Assembly: GCA_034431315.1 (NCBI GenBank)
Contig: DAOUDK010000073.1
Span: 1-64,000 of the forward strand
Direction of reading: 5' to 3'
Length of the DNA stretch: 64,000 nucleotides
Source of the DNA: JAUWOY01 sp034431315
GTDB lineage: Bacteria > Chloroflexota > Anaerolineae > VGOG01
This document shows positions 33,108-41,900 of this stretch, in pieces. Positions within the stretch are counted from its first letter, which is position 1, and every line of letters begins with the position of its first letter. Under the pieces are notes generated by a model, which saw nothing but the letters and a program-made list of their open reading frames with translations, did no database searches and had not been told where the DNA came from. Both the position numbers and the translations under genes were made by a program.

Positions 33108-35003
33108 CTAGGACAGCCCCAGCACCTTGCCGGTTTCCAGGTCTATGTCAATGTCCGTGAAGACTGGCCTGGTGGGCAGGCCCGGCATGGTGCGCATCGT
33201 GCCGCACAGCGGGAACAGGAACCCCGCGCCTACGCTGGCCCGCACGTCGGTGATGGGCATCCGCCAGCCGCGCGGCGTGCCCTTGATGGCTGGATCGTGG
33301 GTGAACGAGAGGTGGGTCTTGGCCATGCAAAGCGGCAGGTGCGAGAGGCCCATGTCGGTGAAGAGCTTGATCTTGGCCTCCGCCTCGGCCGTATAGTCCA
33401 CCCCGTCGGCGCGATAGATCTCGCGGACGATGGTTTCGATCTTTTCCTTGATGGACATATCGTCTGAGTAGAGGAACTTGAAGTTGACCGGCTTTTCGCA
33501 GGCCTTGACCACTGCTTCGGCCAGCGCCGCGCCGCCCTCGCCGCCTGTGGTCCAGACGTTGCTCTCGACGGCGTCCTCGGCGCCTGTCTCCGTGGCCCGC
33601 TGGCGAATCAGCTCGATCTCGGCGTCGGTATCGTTGGTGAAACGATTGATAGCCACCACCACTGGCACGCCGAACTTGAGCGCGTTTTCGATGTGCTGCA
33701 GCAGGTTGGGCAGGCCCTTCTCCAGCAATTCCAGGTTCTCGTCGGTGTAAGCCTTGCTCAGTGGCTTGCCAGCGACGACCCTGGGCCCACCGCCGTGCAT
33801 CTTTAGGGCGCGGACGGTGCAGACCAGCACCACACAGTTGGGCACCAACCCAGAGACGCGGCACTTGAGGTTCATAAACTTCTCCATGCCGCAGTCCGCC
33901 CCGAAGCCGGACTCAGTGACCACGTAGCCATCCGGCCCCATTATCTTGAGGGCGATTTTGTCGGCGATGATGGAGCTGTTGCCCTGGGCGATGTTGGCGA
34001 AAGGCCCGCAGTGGACAAAGGCCGGGCTGCCCATCAGTGTTTGCATCAGGTTGGGCATGATGGCCTCTTTGAGCAGCACGGTCATCGCACCGGCTACGTT
34101 CAGATCCTCGGCCGTGATAGGCTCGACCTGCCCAACTTGGCGCAGGCCACCCTTTTTGCTCGTGCCGATGATGATGCGGCCCATGCGCTCGCGCAGGTCG
34201 GCCAGGTCGCTGCACATAGCCAGCGCGGCCATGATCTCGGAAGCCACGGTGATGTCGTACCCCGACTGGCGCGTGGGGCCATCGCCTTTCGCACCCAGGC
34301 CGATGATGATATTGCGCAGCGCGGCATCGGACACGTCCACCACCCGCCGCCACTGGATGGCGTCGGGGTCAATGTTCAAGCGGAACATCCGCTCCTTGTC
34401 CTCATCACTCAAATCGGAGGGCTTTTCCGACTCGATGCCCAGCTTTTCCAGCCGCTTGCGCATGCTGGGCGTGTACTCATCATCCGGGCAGAGCGCTTTC
34501 GCCAAGAAGCTGGTACTCCAACGGTTTTCCTTCGCCAGTCGGTTGTCAATGGCCGCCGCCAGCAGGTTGTGGGCCGCGCCGACGGCGTGGATGTCGCCCG
34601 TCAGGTGCAAGTTGAAGTCCTCCATGGACACGACCTGGGCATAGCCGCCGCCGGCCGCGCCGCCCTTGATGCCGAAGGTCGGCCCCTGGGAAGGCTGACG
34701 GATGCAGGTGAAGACCTTCTTGCCCAAGTAGGCCAGCCCCTGGCTAACGCCGATGGTGGTGACGGTCTTCCCTTCGCCCAGCGGGGTAGGTGTAATGGCT
34801 GTCACGTCAACGTACTTGGCATTGGGCCGATCCTTGAACCGCTCCAGCACACCCAGGTAGACCTTGGCCTTGTACTTGCCGTGCAGGTCCAGATCATCCT
34901 CGGTGAGACCTATCTCCTCGGCCACCTCTCGGATGGGCTTCATATTGGCCGCCTGAGCGATCTCAATGTCGCTAGGTACTGGCGACTTGACGTCTACTAT
35001 CAT
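33108..35003 (-). CDS. fhs: formate-tetrahydrofolate ligase
   Basis: ATP-dependent formation of 10-formyl-THF, the first folate step of the methyl branch. The P-loop is TPTPLGEGKTVTTIG, followed by CIRQPSQGPTFGIKGGAAGG and later ESGFGADCGMEKFMNLKC and AINRFTNDTDAEIE. At 631 residues it is about 70 longer than typical bacterial enzymes (about 557). Part of the excess is an insertion at about residues 170-215 (PDDEYTPSMRKRLEKLGIES and after). It is the first gene behind a strong promoter and so probably heads the fhs-HMA-cooS-acsB-acsD transcript. Confidence 0.95.
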   Translation of the reverse strand: MIVDVKSPVPSDIEIAQAANMKPIREVAEEIGLTEDDLDLHGKYKAKVYLGVLERFKDRPNAKYVDVTAITPTPLGEGKTVTTIGVSQGLAYLGKKVFTCIRQPSQGPTFGIKGGAAGGGYAQVVSMEDFNLHLTGDIHAVGAAHNLLAAAIDNRLAKENRWSTSFLAKALCPDDEYTPSMRKRLEKLGIESEKPSDLSDEDKERMFRLNIDPDAIQWRRVVDVSDAALRNIIIGLGAKGDGPTRQSGYDITVASEIMAALAMCSDLADLRERMGRIIIGTSKKGGLRQVGQVEPITAEDLNVAGAMTVLLKEAIMPNLMQTLMGSPAFVHCGPFANIAQGNSSIIADKIALKIMGPDGYVVTESGFGADCGMEKFMNLKCRVSGLVPNCVVLVCTVRALKMHGGGPRVVAGKPLSKAYTDENLELLEKGLPNLLQHIENALKFGVPVVVAINRFTNDTDAEIELIRQRATETGAEDAVESNVWTTGGEGGAALAEAVVKACEKPVNFKFLYSDDMSIKEKIETIVREIYRADGVDYTAEAEAKIKLFTDMGLSHLPLCMAKTHLSFTHDPAIKGTPRGWRMPITDVRASVGAGFLFPLCGTMRTMPGLPTRPVFTDIDIDLETGKVLGLS

Positions 35004-35104
35004 TCGTGCCTCCTTGTAAATGATTTGTTTTTATTATTGGCATCATGTTCGTCAAGGGCATGATGCATTGCTTGCACTTGTCTCACTACTCGCAGCACCG
35101 CGTT

Positions 35105-35133
35105 ATATTACCACAGGGAAGAGGGATTGTCAA
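35105..35133 (-). promoter_or_regulatory. promoter of the fhs-cooS-acsB operon
   Basis: Minus-strand TTGACA (35128-35133), a 17-base spacer and TAATAT (35105-35110), with a TGTGG just before the -10. It lies about 100 bases before fhs. Confidence 0.65.
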
Positions 35134-35155
35134 ACTGATTGCGCCGTTCCCTGCT

Positions 35156-36037
35156 CTAGTGCGCTACCTGCCGCCTGGCTGCCTCAATCACATTCTTCAC
35201 CAGCATGATGTTGGTCATGGGGCCTGTGCCGCCAGGCACCGGGGTGATCATCCCGGCCACTTCAACTGCCTCATCGTAGGCCACGTCGCCCACCATTTTG
35301 CCCTCCACATCGTTGACGCCAAAGTCAACCACCACCGCCCCCGGCTTGATCCAGTCGCCTCGGATCATCTCAGGCCGGCCCACGGCCGCGCACAGGATGT
35401 CTGCCTGGCGGCAAACAGCCGCCAGGTCCACGGTGCGGGAGTGGCAGACAGTGACCGTGGCATTCTCGCGCAGCAACAGCAGGGCCATCGGCTTGCCGAC
35501 GATGCTGGAGCGGCCCACCACCACGGCGTGCTTGCCCTTGAGTTCGACGTCGTACCGGCGCATCAGCTCCATGCCGCCAGCCGGCGTGGCCGGCACGAAA
35601 AACGGCCTCACGCCCGCCGGTCGCCCAGCCGGGGCCGCCAGCGCCAGCCGTCCGGCGTTGACCTCGTGCACGCCGTCCACATCCTTGTCAGGCGACAGGG
35701 CCGCTTTGACCGCCGCTTCGTCAATCCCTTTGGGCATTGGCTCCTGCACCATGATGCCGTGGACGACGGGGTCCGCGTTCAGCCTGGTGACCAGGGCCAC
35801 CAACTCTTCCTGGGTGGCCGTCCCGGGCAGCACGTGGAGCTGGGCTTCCATGCCTCGGCCCGCCATCGTCTTTTTGATGGCGTTGGAGTACCACACCGAG
35901 CCTGGGTCCTCGCCCGCTCTCACCACAGCGATGGTGGGAGTAACGCCATACTTCTCCTTGAATGTGGCAACTTCTTCATTTAGCTCTGCGCGCATGGTCT
36001 TGGCCAGAGCTCGACCATCCAGAATCGTTGCGGTCAT
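35156..36037 (-). CDS. folD: methylene-THF dehydrogenase / methenyl-THF cyclohydrolase
   Basis: Bifunctional enzyme of the folate branch, 293 residues. Motifs are VWYSNAIKKTMAGRGMEAQL, VHGIMVQEPMPKGID, KDVDGVHEVNAGRL and HAVVVGRSSIVGKPMALLLL (nucleotide-binding), ending with DFGVNDVEGKMVGDV and TPVPGGTGPMTN. The ATG overlaps the stop of the upstream hypothetical gene by four bases (ATGA). A second cyclohydrolase candidate (fchA) is encoded upstream, so the two activities may overlap. Confidence 0.95.
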   Translation of the reverse strand: MTATILDGRALAKTMRAELNEEVATFKEKYGVTPTIAVVRAGEDPGSVWYSNAIKKTMAGRGMEAQLHVLPGTATQEELVALVTRLNADPVVHGIMVQEPMPKGIDEAAVKAALSPDKDVDGVHEVNAGRLALAAPAGRPAGVRPFFVPATPAGGMELMRRYDVELKGKHAVVVGRSSIVGKPMALLLLRENATVTVCHSRTVDLAAVCRQADILCAAVGRPEMIRGDWIKPGAVVVDFGVNDVEGKMVGDVAYDEAVEVAGMITPVPGGTGPMTNIMLVKNVIEAARRQVAH

Positions 36038-36480
36038 TTATCGTCTCCTTTCGTCTCTCGGATCGCCCTCGCCGGAGCGAGGGGCCTTTCAGTTGGAACT
36101 TCATAGGTCAAGACAGGGTGTTCTGCTTCTTCCCGTTCGTGCATCGGGTCGAGGACGTAGCGTTGGTACAGCTTGGCCCTGATCTCTTTGTAAGAAGCGC
36201 CCTCGATGGTGTAGACCTCCTCGGAGAGGCGGTAGCGGTCGGCGTGGTCGGAGAAGACTTTGTCGTACTCCTCCAACGGGGGCCCCACAGCTCCGAACTC
36301 TCTCTCCCTGGCAGCGATGTCATCCCATTCTCGCCAATTCACTTTTACATCACCGACCCCAGCGACAGGAACAGTGACCAGGGGAGAGTCATGGTAAGTT
36401 CTCTCGTAGACCGCTCCTGCATCCGCCCATCTCCCTAGCTCATTTTTGGTCTGCAATATGCGATATCTACTGAGTGCCAT
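36034..36480 (-). CDS. hypothetical protein coupled to folD
   Basis: A 148-residue soluble, acidic protein with no motif I recognise. It has many aromatic and charged residues (WADAGAVYERTYHD, VNWREWDDIAARERE, EEYDKVFSDHADRYRLSEE) and no signal peptide, membrane helix or Cys cluster. The ATGA overlap with folD indicates translational coupling, so a role in one-carbon metabolism is likely but unproven. A long inverted repeat lies just upstream. Confidence 0.7.
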   Translation of the reverse strand: MALSRYRILQTKNELGRWADAGAVYERTYHDSPLVTVPVAGVGDVKVNWREWDDIAAREREFGAVGPPLEEYDKVFSDHADRYRLSEEVYTIEGASYKEIRAKLYQRYVLDPMHEREEAEHPVLTYEVPTERPLAPARAIRETKGDDK

Positions 36481-36487
36481 GTTCCTT

Positions 36488-36600
36488 GATCAGGTCACGA
36501 CTAGAAATATGACAGCGAATTCAAGGATTTATCGAATTCAGACCTGCCGATTCGGTAAATCCCCGCGATTCGTTGTCATATTGGCCCCGTGACCAATTCA
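36488..36600. repeat. long inverted repeat with about 50-bp arms
   Basis: The left arm (about 36488-36539) and right arm (about 36549-36600) match as GGTCACG, AATATGACA, CGAAT, GGATTTA and CGAAT blocks in the same order, with scattered mismatches and a loop of about 9 bases. Nothing else is seen in 36481-36668. It may be a MITE-like element or a folded RNA between fchA and the folD pair. Confidence 0.65.
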
Positions 36601-36668
36601 GCAACACTCGACAGGGACACTAGCAGCAACCAACGAGCCGCCAGTCCACCACTCGTCGGCCAACTAAC

Positions 36669-37295
36669 TCACAGCTTCTCCACCACGAAGTCGTAGATCT
36701 CGTCGCGCATGACGCCTTTGCCTTCCAGCAGGCTGTCGAGCTTGGCGCGCCTCTCGGCGACGAACTCCTCGTCCTTGAGGGAGCCCAGGTTGATGAGCAC
36801 GTTGAGAGCCGCGCTGCGCAGGGCGGCTTCGGCCATCAGCACCGCCACGCCCGCGTCGCTCACAGCCCAGACGTTGCCCTTTTCGGCAGCGGGCCTGCAC
36901 AGGTACATGACCTTGACCGCCGCCTCGGCGATGCGCAGCGGCACGTCGGTGGCGCCTTTCAGCGCCTCCTGCATGGCCCTGGCCCGCTCGGCCTTCTGCT
37001 CCTCGGTCTGGCGAGGCATCTTGGCCGCTTGTGAGTAGGCGGTGTAGGCCTTGACATCCTCTTCCAGCAGGTCGGTCAGCTCCTTGCGCAGCGCCTCCGA
37101 CTTTTCCAGCAGCGCCTCGATGTCTTCCTGCACGTCAGCGTATTTCTTCTTGCCCAGCGTCAGGTTGCAGACCATGCTGACCAGCGCCGCGCCCAAAGCG
37201 CCTGACAGGGCCGCCGCACTCCCACCGCCGGGGGCGGGAGCTGAACTGGATAGCTCGTCCAGGAAAGTAGTTACGGGTTTTTCGGTTAACATCAT
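36669..37295 (-). CDS. fchA: methenyltetrahydrofolate cyclohydrolase (FchA-type)
   Basis: A 208-residue helical protein of the formimidoyl-THF cyclodeaminase/cyclohydrolase family. The N-terminus is FLDELSSSAPAPGGGSAAAL, the family's PGGGS phosphate/folate loop, followed by ALVSMVCNLTLGKKKY. In acetogen-type clusters FchA converts 10-formyl-THF to methenyl-THF. The ATG at 37295 overlaps the stop of a small upstream gene. It is separated from the folD pair by the long inverted repeat. Confidence 0.92.
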   Translation of the reverse strand: MMLTEKPVTTFLDELSSSAPAPGGGSAAALSGALGAALVSMVCNLTLGKKKYADVQEDIEALLEKSEALRKELTDLLEEDVKAYTAYSQAAKMPRQTEEQKAERARAMQEALKGATDVPLRIAEAAVKVMYLCRPAAEKGNVWAVSDAGVAVLMAEAALRSAALNVLINLGSLKDEEFVAERRAKLDSLLEGKGVMRDEIYDFVVEKL

Positions 37296-37462
37296 TGTTC
37301 CTCCATTTGCTGGTTTAAGAATAGGACAAACTGGATAGGATTACCAGAGGGGTCAATTTCCAAAATCGCGAGGACTGGAGAGGACGTCTCACAGCGAGGT
37401 TTGAGAGCCAAAGCTCCAAAAGGAGTGAGCTCGTAGATGTGTTTGGCTTGGTCGAGGAGCAC
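37292..37462 (-). CDS. small protein translationally coupled to fchA
   Basis: A 56-codon frame from GTG at 37462 to a TGA at 37292-37294 that overlaps the fchA start (ATGATG). The product has a beta-strand-like pattern (LLDQAKHIYELTPFGALALK, then PVLAILEIDPSGNPIQFVLF). GGAGGAG lies just upstream. The coupling and a promoter at 37551-37579 argue that it is real, but no family is recognised; it could also be the 3' part of a decayed gene. Confidence 0.45.
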   Translation of the reverse strand: MLLDQAKHIYELTPFGALALKPRCETSSPVLAILEIDPSGNPIQFVLFLNQQMEEQ

Positions 37463-37550
37463 GCTCTCCTCCAGAATGGGAATTTCAGGCGCTTGTCACC
37501 AGTTGACAGCATAAAGAGACAGGTTTGTCTGCCCGTCTCTCGGCCTGGGT

Positions 37551-37579
37551 ATTATATCACAAAATTTTCTAACAGGCAA
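37551..37579 (-). promoter_or_regulatory. promoter upstream of fchA
   Basis: Minus-strand TTGCCT (37574-37579), 17-base spacer, TATAAT (37551-37556). A GAGAC...GTCTC hairpin lies in the leader before the small coupled gene. Confidence 0.5.
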
Positions 37580-37668
37580 ATTATTTTTCAACCTGTGCGG
37601 TTTAGGTTGGGATGGACATTTTGGTGGAAATAGGGTAGAATAATGGGCAAAGCTGAAAGGGAGCTGCT

Positions 37669-38928
37669 ATGGAGACGCTGGCTGACAAAAGCTCTATCAT
37701 CCCCAGGGATGCCCGGACCTTCCTGAGAAGGCTACCACTTTTTGTGCTGGCTCTGCTGGTATTTGGGGTCGGTCTCGCCTCGTATGTCCATGAGCTAAAT
37801 CTGCCGGCCCTGGGCTTCAACTGGAACAACACTGATGGCGTTGTGTTTGCGGTTCGTGAAGGCGGTCCAGTGGAGCGGGCAGGCTTGCAAAGAGGTGACA
37901 TTTTTCTCCGTTTGGAGGGTGTACCCCTGGACGAGAGGGATAGGTTCAGGCAGGCTTGGAAAGAGATCAGGAGCCATCAGGCTGCCTCCATCACAATTGA
38001 GCGCGGCGGGCAGGAGAAGTCCTTAACCTTTGCCGTCGAGGCCATGCCTCCCTTCCTGGAGGGCTATGGCATTTACTACCTGATAGCTCTGGTCTTCTGG
38101 ATCGCGGGCGTTCTCGCCTATCTCAGTCGAGGCCAGGACAGGGTGGCGACAGTTTACCTCGTGTTCTGCCTGGCGGCAGCGGTGGCTTCTTTTACCAACA
38201 CCAACGTCAACGTCTCTTTCGTACGCTGGGCCAACGTGTTGCAGCGGGTCAGCACGGGTCTGGTGGTGGGCCTCTTCCTGCACTTTTCCATCGCCTTCCC
38301 TGAGGAAAAGCGGATAGGCCAAAAGTGGCGGATCCCCATCCTGGCTTCGTTCTATCTGCCAGGGCTGGTATTGGGTTGTTTGAACGCCTACCTATTCCCC
38401 TTGCAGCTCAAAGGGGAGTTTGACTTATTGTTCGACCTGCTCTTCCTCAGCCCGGCCCTGGGCTTCTTGGGCTGGATCGGCATTTCAGTTCACACCTACG
38501 TGACCACGGTGTCTGCGGAGGTTAAGGAGCAACTGCGGGAGATGGGAGTGGGGATTACCCTCACCCTCCTGCCCTTCATCGTGATGCTGGTATCCAACGT
38601 CCTGGCGGGTAGAGCCCTGGTAGATGCCCGCATCGTCGTCACATCTGCCATAGCCTTTCCCATGGCCCTCACCTACGCCATCCTCAAACAGCGCTCGTTG
38701 CTGGACATAGACCGCCTCGTCCGTTGGGGGTTGGTTTATACCATGCTGGGCATAACGGTGGTAGCCCTTTACATTTTGATGGTCGGCCTACTGGCGCGCC
38801 TGTTCAGAGCAGCCATATCCTGGAGAGCCTTGCTCATCGCTCTAGTCTCCGCCATAATCATCGCCTTCCTCGCTGCTCCCCTGAGGAACAGGCTGCAAAT
38901 CCTGGTCGAGCGCCTCTTCTGGCGGTAA
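37669..38928 (+). CDS. PDZ-domain multipass membrane sensor without kinase
   Basis: The 419-residue product has an N-terminal membrane helix (LPLFVLALLVFGVGLASYV), an extracytoplasmic PDZ-like domain at about 45-125 (GGPVERAGLQRGDIFLRLEG) and then about eight membrane helices ending in LIALVSAIIIAFLAAPLRNR and LQILVERLFWR. This is the sensor half of PDZ-containing histidine kinases known in this phylum as I recall them. In those, the RLF motif leads into a coiled coil and kinase core, but here a stop follows at once. It may be a truncated kinase or a stand-alone sensor. Confidence 0.75.
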   Translation: METLADKSSIIPRDARTFLRRLPLFVLALLVFGVGLASYVHELNLPALGFNWNNTDGVVFAVREGGPVERAGLQRGDIFLRLEGVPLDERDRFRQAWKEIRSHQAASITIERGGQEKSLTFAVEAMPPFLEGYGIYYLIALVFWIAGVLAYLSRGQDRVATVYLVFCLAAAVASFTNTNVNVSFVRWANVLQRVSTGLVVGLFLHFSIAFPEEKRIGQKWRIPILASFYLPGLVLGCLNAYLFPLQLKGEFDLLFDLLFLSPALGFLGWIGISVHTYVTTVSAEVKEQLREMGVGITLTLLPFIVMLVSNVLAGRALVDARIVVTSAIAFPMALTYAILKQRSLLDIDRLVRWGLVYTMLGITVVALYILMVGLLARLFRAAISWRALLIALVSAIIIAFLAAPLRNRLQILVERLFWR

Positions 38929-38935
38929 GCGCTCG

Positions 38936-38965
38936 TTGGACAAAAGCGTCGTTTTGGGATATAAT
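38936..38965 (+). promoter_or_regulatory. promoter of the STAND NTPase gene
   Basis: TTGGAC (38936-38941), 18-base spacer, TATAAT (38960-38965), starting only 7 bases after the PDZ sensor's stop codon. Confidence 0.6.
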
Positions 38966-38996
38966 AAGTTTGCTTCAGACCAAAGGAGAAATCGCC

Positions 38997-41900
38997 ATGG
39001 AATTAGACTATACCAAAGCAGCACTTCAACAGAGGCTCAAATACAAAGTCGGTAGAGATTTCGAAACCGCCACCTTTGAGCGATCTCTTGATGCCCTTAT
39101 CGCTGGCCAGGACGCTGACCCTGCGGCGGGCACATATCGTGTCCTCTTCCTTTTCGGAGAAGGTGGCATCGGCAAATCCTTTCTGTTATCGCTCTTTGCC
39201 AGCCTCTGCAAAGATAAAGACGTCCCTTTCGTGCAGTTAGATGCCCTCGACATCAGAGGCCAGCCTCGGTACCTAACCCTCCCCGACTTCCTGAAAGGCC
39301 TTTGCCTGGAGCTGGAAGAAAATACTTGGGCTCGCCGCCTGTTGAGCAAGTCCTTTTCAAGATTCGGCGAGGCATGGCGGGCTTATAAGGATACCGAGAG
39401 CCGCCTTAAGAGGCAGGAACCGATGTCGGGCCTGGAGGTTCCTGACGAAGACCTGATTGACGTCACCGCCCGTGCTGTTGGCGCAGTTGGGAGCCAGGTC
39501 CTGGGCATCCCTACCGTCGTAGGGGAACATGTGGCCGAGTTTGGGGTGGCAGGTTCGCGCTGGGCTATCAGTGCGCTGCGTCGTAGTATACGTCGGACGG
39601 CTGACCTTGACCTTCTGTATGAACATTGGGAGCGTCTCGAGGTTGCACTGTTTCAAGACTTAGCCGACGCTCTAGGCAACCGTCCCATAGTACTTCTGCT
39701 GGATTCCTACGATGAACTCTCGGATATCGAGCCCGATGTCCACAGATTCTTGTTCCAGCGTCTCAAGGTGAAACGCCTCATTGTCTTAGCAGCACGGCGC
39801 CGTCCGGGGCCTTTCCTGCAGCAGGCCTTACTTACCTATTTCTGGCCTCGGTTAGTTCCTGATTTCACTCCTGAGGAGGCGCGAACCTATCTCATTGATA
39901 AGCGAGGCGTCACTGACTCTGAGGTTGTAGATGCCGTCGTAGAACTGGCCCTCGGCTTGCCCTTGGCCCTGGGCATCGCCGGCGATGCGATTTCAACACT
40001 CTCTGACCCACGCCAAGCCCTCGATTGGGTCCGGTCTGGAGCCCCAGGGCGGGCACAGATTGTCGCCCACATCGCCGAATGGCTGTTGCGAACTCTGAGC
40101 GAACACCGTCGCCATTTGATGTTTGCCTGTGCGGTTCTTGGCGAGTTTGACCGCGAGATACTGGGCAAGGTTCACGGCGACCAGGTGGTCGCTGAGGATC
40201 TGGCCTGGTTAGAAAACCTATCATTTGTGACCACTGAGCGTGGCCGTTTGAGGCTCCATGATCGGGTGCGCCGCTTCCTCTTGGAATATCTTCGGGATCT
40301 TCCTGGGGACGACTATTGCCGCCTTCAAGAGCGAGCGGCACTCAGCTATCAGGAACTGCTAGAGGGATTGCCTAAGTTAGAGAAACCCCATGAGGATGAT
40401 AATTGGCGCGACTGGACCATGGCCAAAGCGTATCACTGGCTTATGACCGGGACTGAGAAGGGTTCTGATGTCTTCTACGATACCATAGCCGACGCCCTCT
40501 GGGAACAAGAAGCAACCTTTGCCGTCAAGTTACTCGAAGCTGCCGTCAGTCCCCCAAGCATCGAAACTAAAAAGGAGCCTCTTCAGTTCTTACTGGCAGG
40601 CTGCCGGGCTTATGCTCAGGAGGATTATGCCAAGGCCGAATCACCCTTTCAGCATCTGGCCGAGGTTGCCGGCCGCAGCGCGCGCCTAGAGCAGATTGCC
40701 AACGACATGCTTGGAGAGCTCTATAGTCGGATGGATGACCGTGAAAGGGCTGCCATTACACATTACCAGAAAGCTCTGAGCTTGTTTGAAACCTTTGGAG
40801 AAGATCTCAAAGTGGCAACCACTTTGGTCAACCAGGGTAGAGTCTACCAGCAACTAGAGGAGTGGGGGACGGCTATCACGTTGTTCAAACGAGCGGCGGA
40901 TATCTGCGAATGCCTTAGTGAATATGAGATGCAGAGCAGTGCACTCATCTGGGGGGCCATAGCATATAGGGATTGGGGAAGATATGAAGAGGCGTTACAA
41001 TACCATAAACAAGCCCTAGAAGCGGGCGAAGAGTCTCGTAAGCCCGAGCAGGTGGCCTGGGCTCGTCGTGAGCGAGCTCTAACTCTACGAACGGCGGGGC
41101 GATACGACGAGGCGGTGAAAGAGCACCGGCAGAACATCGAGGAGTGCACCCGAGCAGGACAGTCAGATTGGGCAGCCTATGCACGGCGAGAGTTAGGGGT
41201 TACCCTGCGGGGAGCAGGACGCTATGATGAGGCCATCTCCGAAGGGCAGCAAGCCATTGAGGAGTTGATCCAACTTGGGCAGGCTGACAGCGCAGCCTAT
41301 GCACGGCGGGAGTTGGGAGTCACCTTGCAGCAAGCAGGGCACTACGATGAGGCCATCTCCGAAGGGCAGCAAGCCATTGAGGAACTCACACAACTAGGTC
41401 GTGAGGCAGAAGCAGCCAATGCGCGGTATGTGCTGGCTCAGGCCTACCGGGCTGCAGGACGCTACGATGAAGCGGTGAGGGAGCACCAAAAGAACATCAA
41501 GGAGCGCACCCGGCTGGGGCAGCCCGACGAGGCAGCGTATGCACGGTGGGAACTAGGGATCACCTTGCGGGAAGCAGGGCGCTATGATGAGGCCATCTCC
41601 GAAGGGCAGCAGACCATCGAGGAGTTGACCCAACTGGGTCGTGAGACAGGGGTGGCCTATGCACGGTATGTGCTGGCTCAGACCTACCGGGCTGCAGGAC
41701 GCTACGATGAAGCGGTGGGGGAGCACCAGCAGAACATTGAGGAGCACACTCGGCTGGGGCAGCCCGACCAAGCAGCCTATGCATGGCGGGAGTTGGGAGT
41801 CACCTTGCGGCAAGCAGGACGCTATGATGAGGCCATCTCCGAAGGACAGCAAGCCATCGAGGAACTCACACAACTAGGTCGTGAGGCAGGGGCAGACTAT

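Noticed and set aside
34011..35983. Plus-strand open frames opposite fhs and folD
   Set aside because: Same reason: complements of conserved genes, with Arg/His/Gln-rich products and no motifs.
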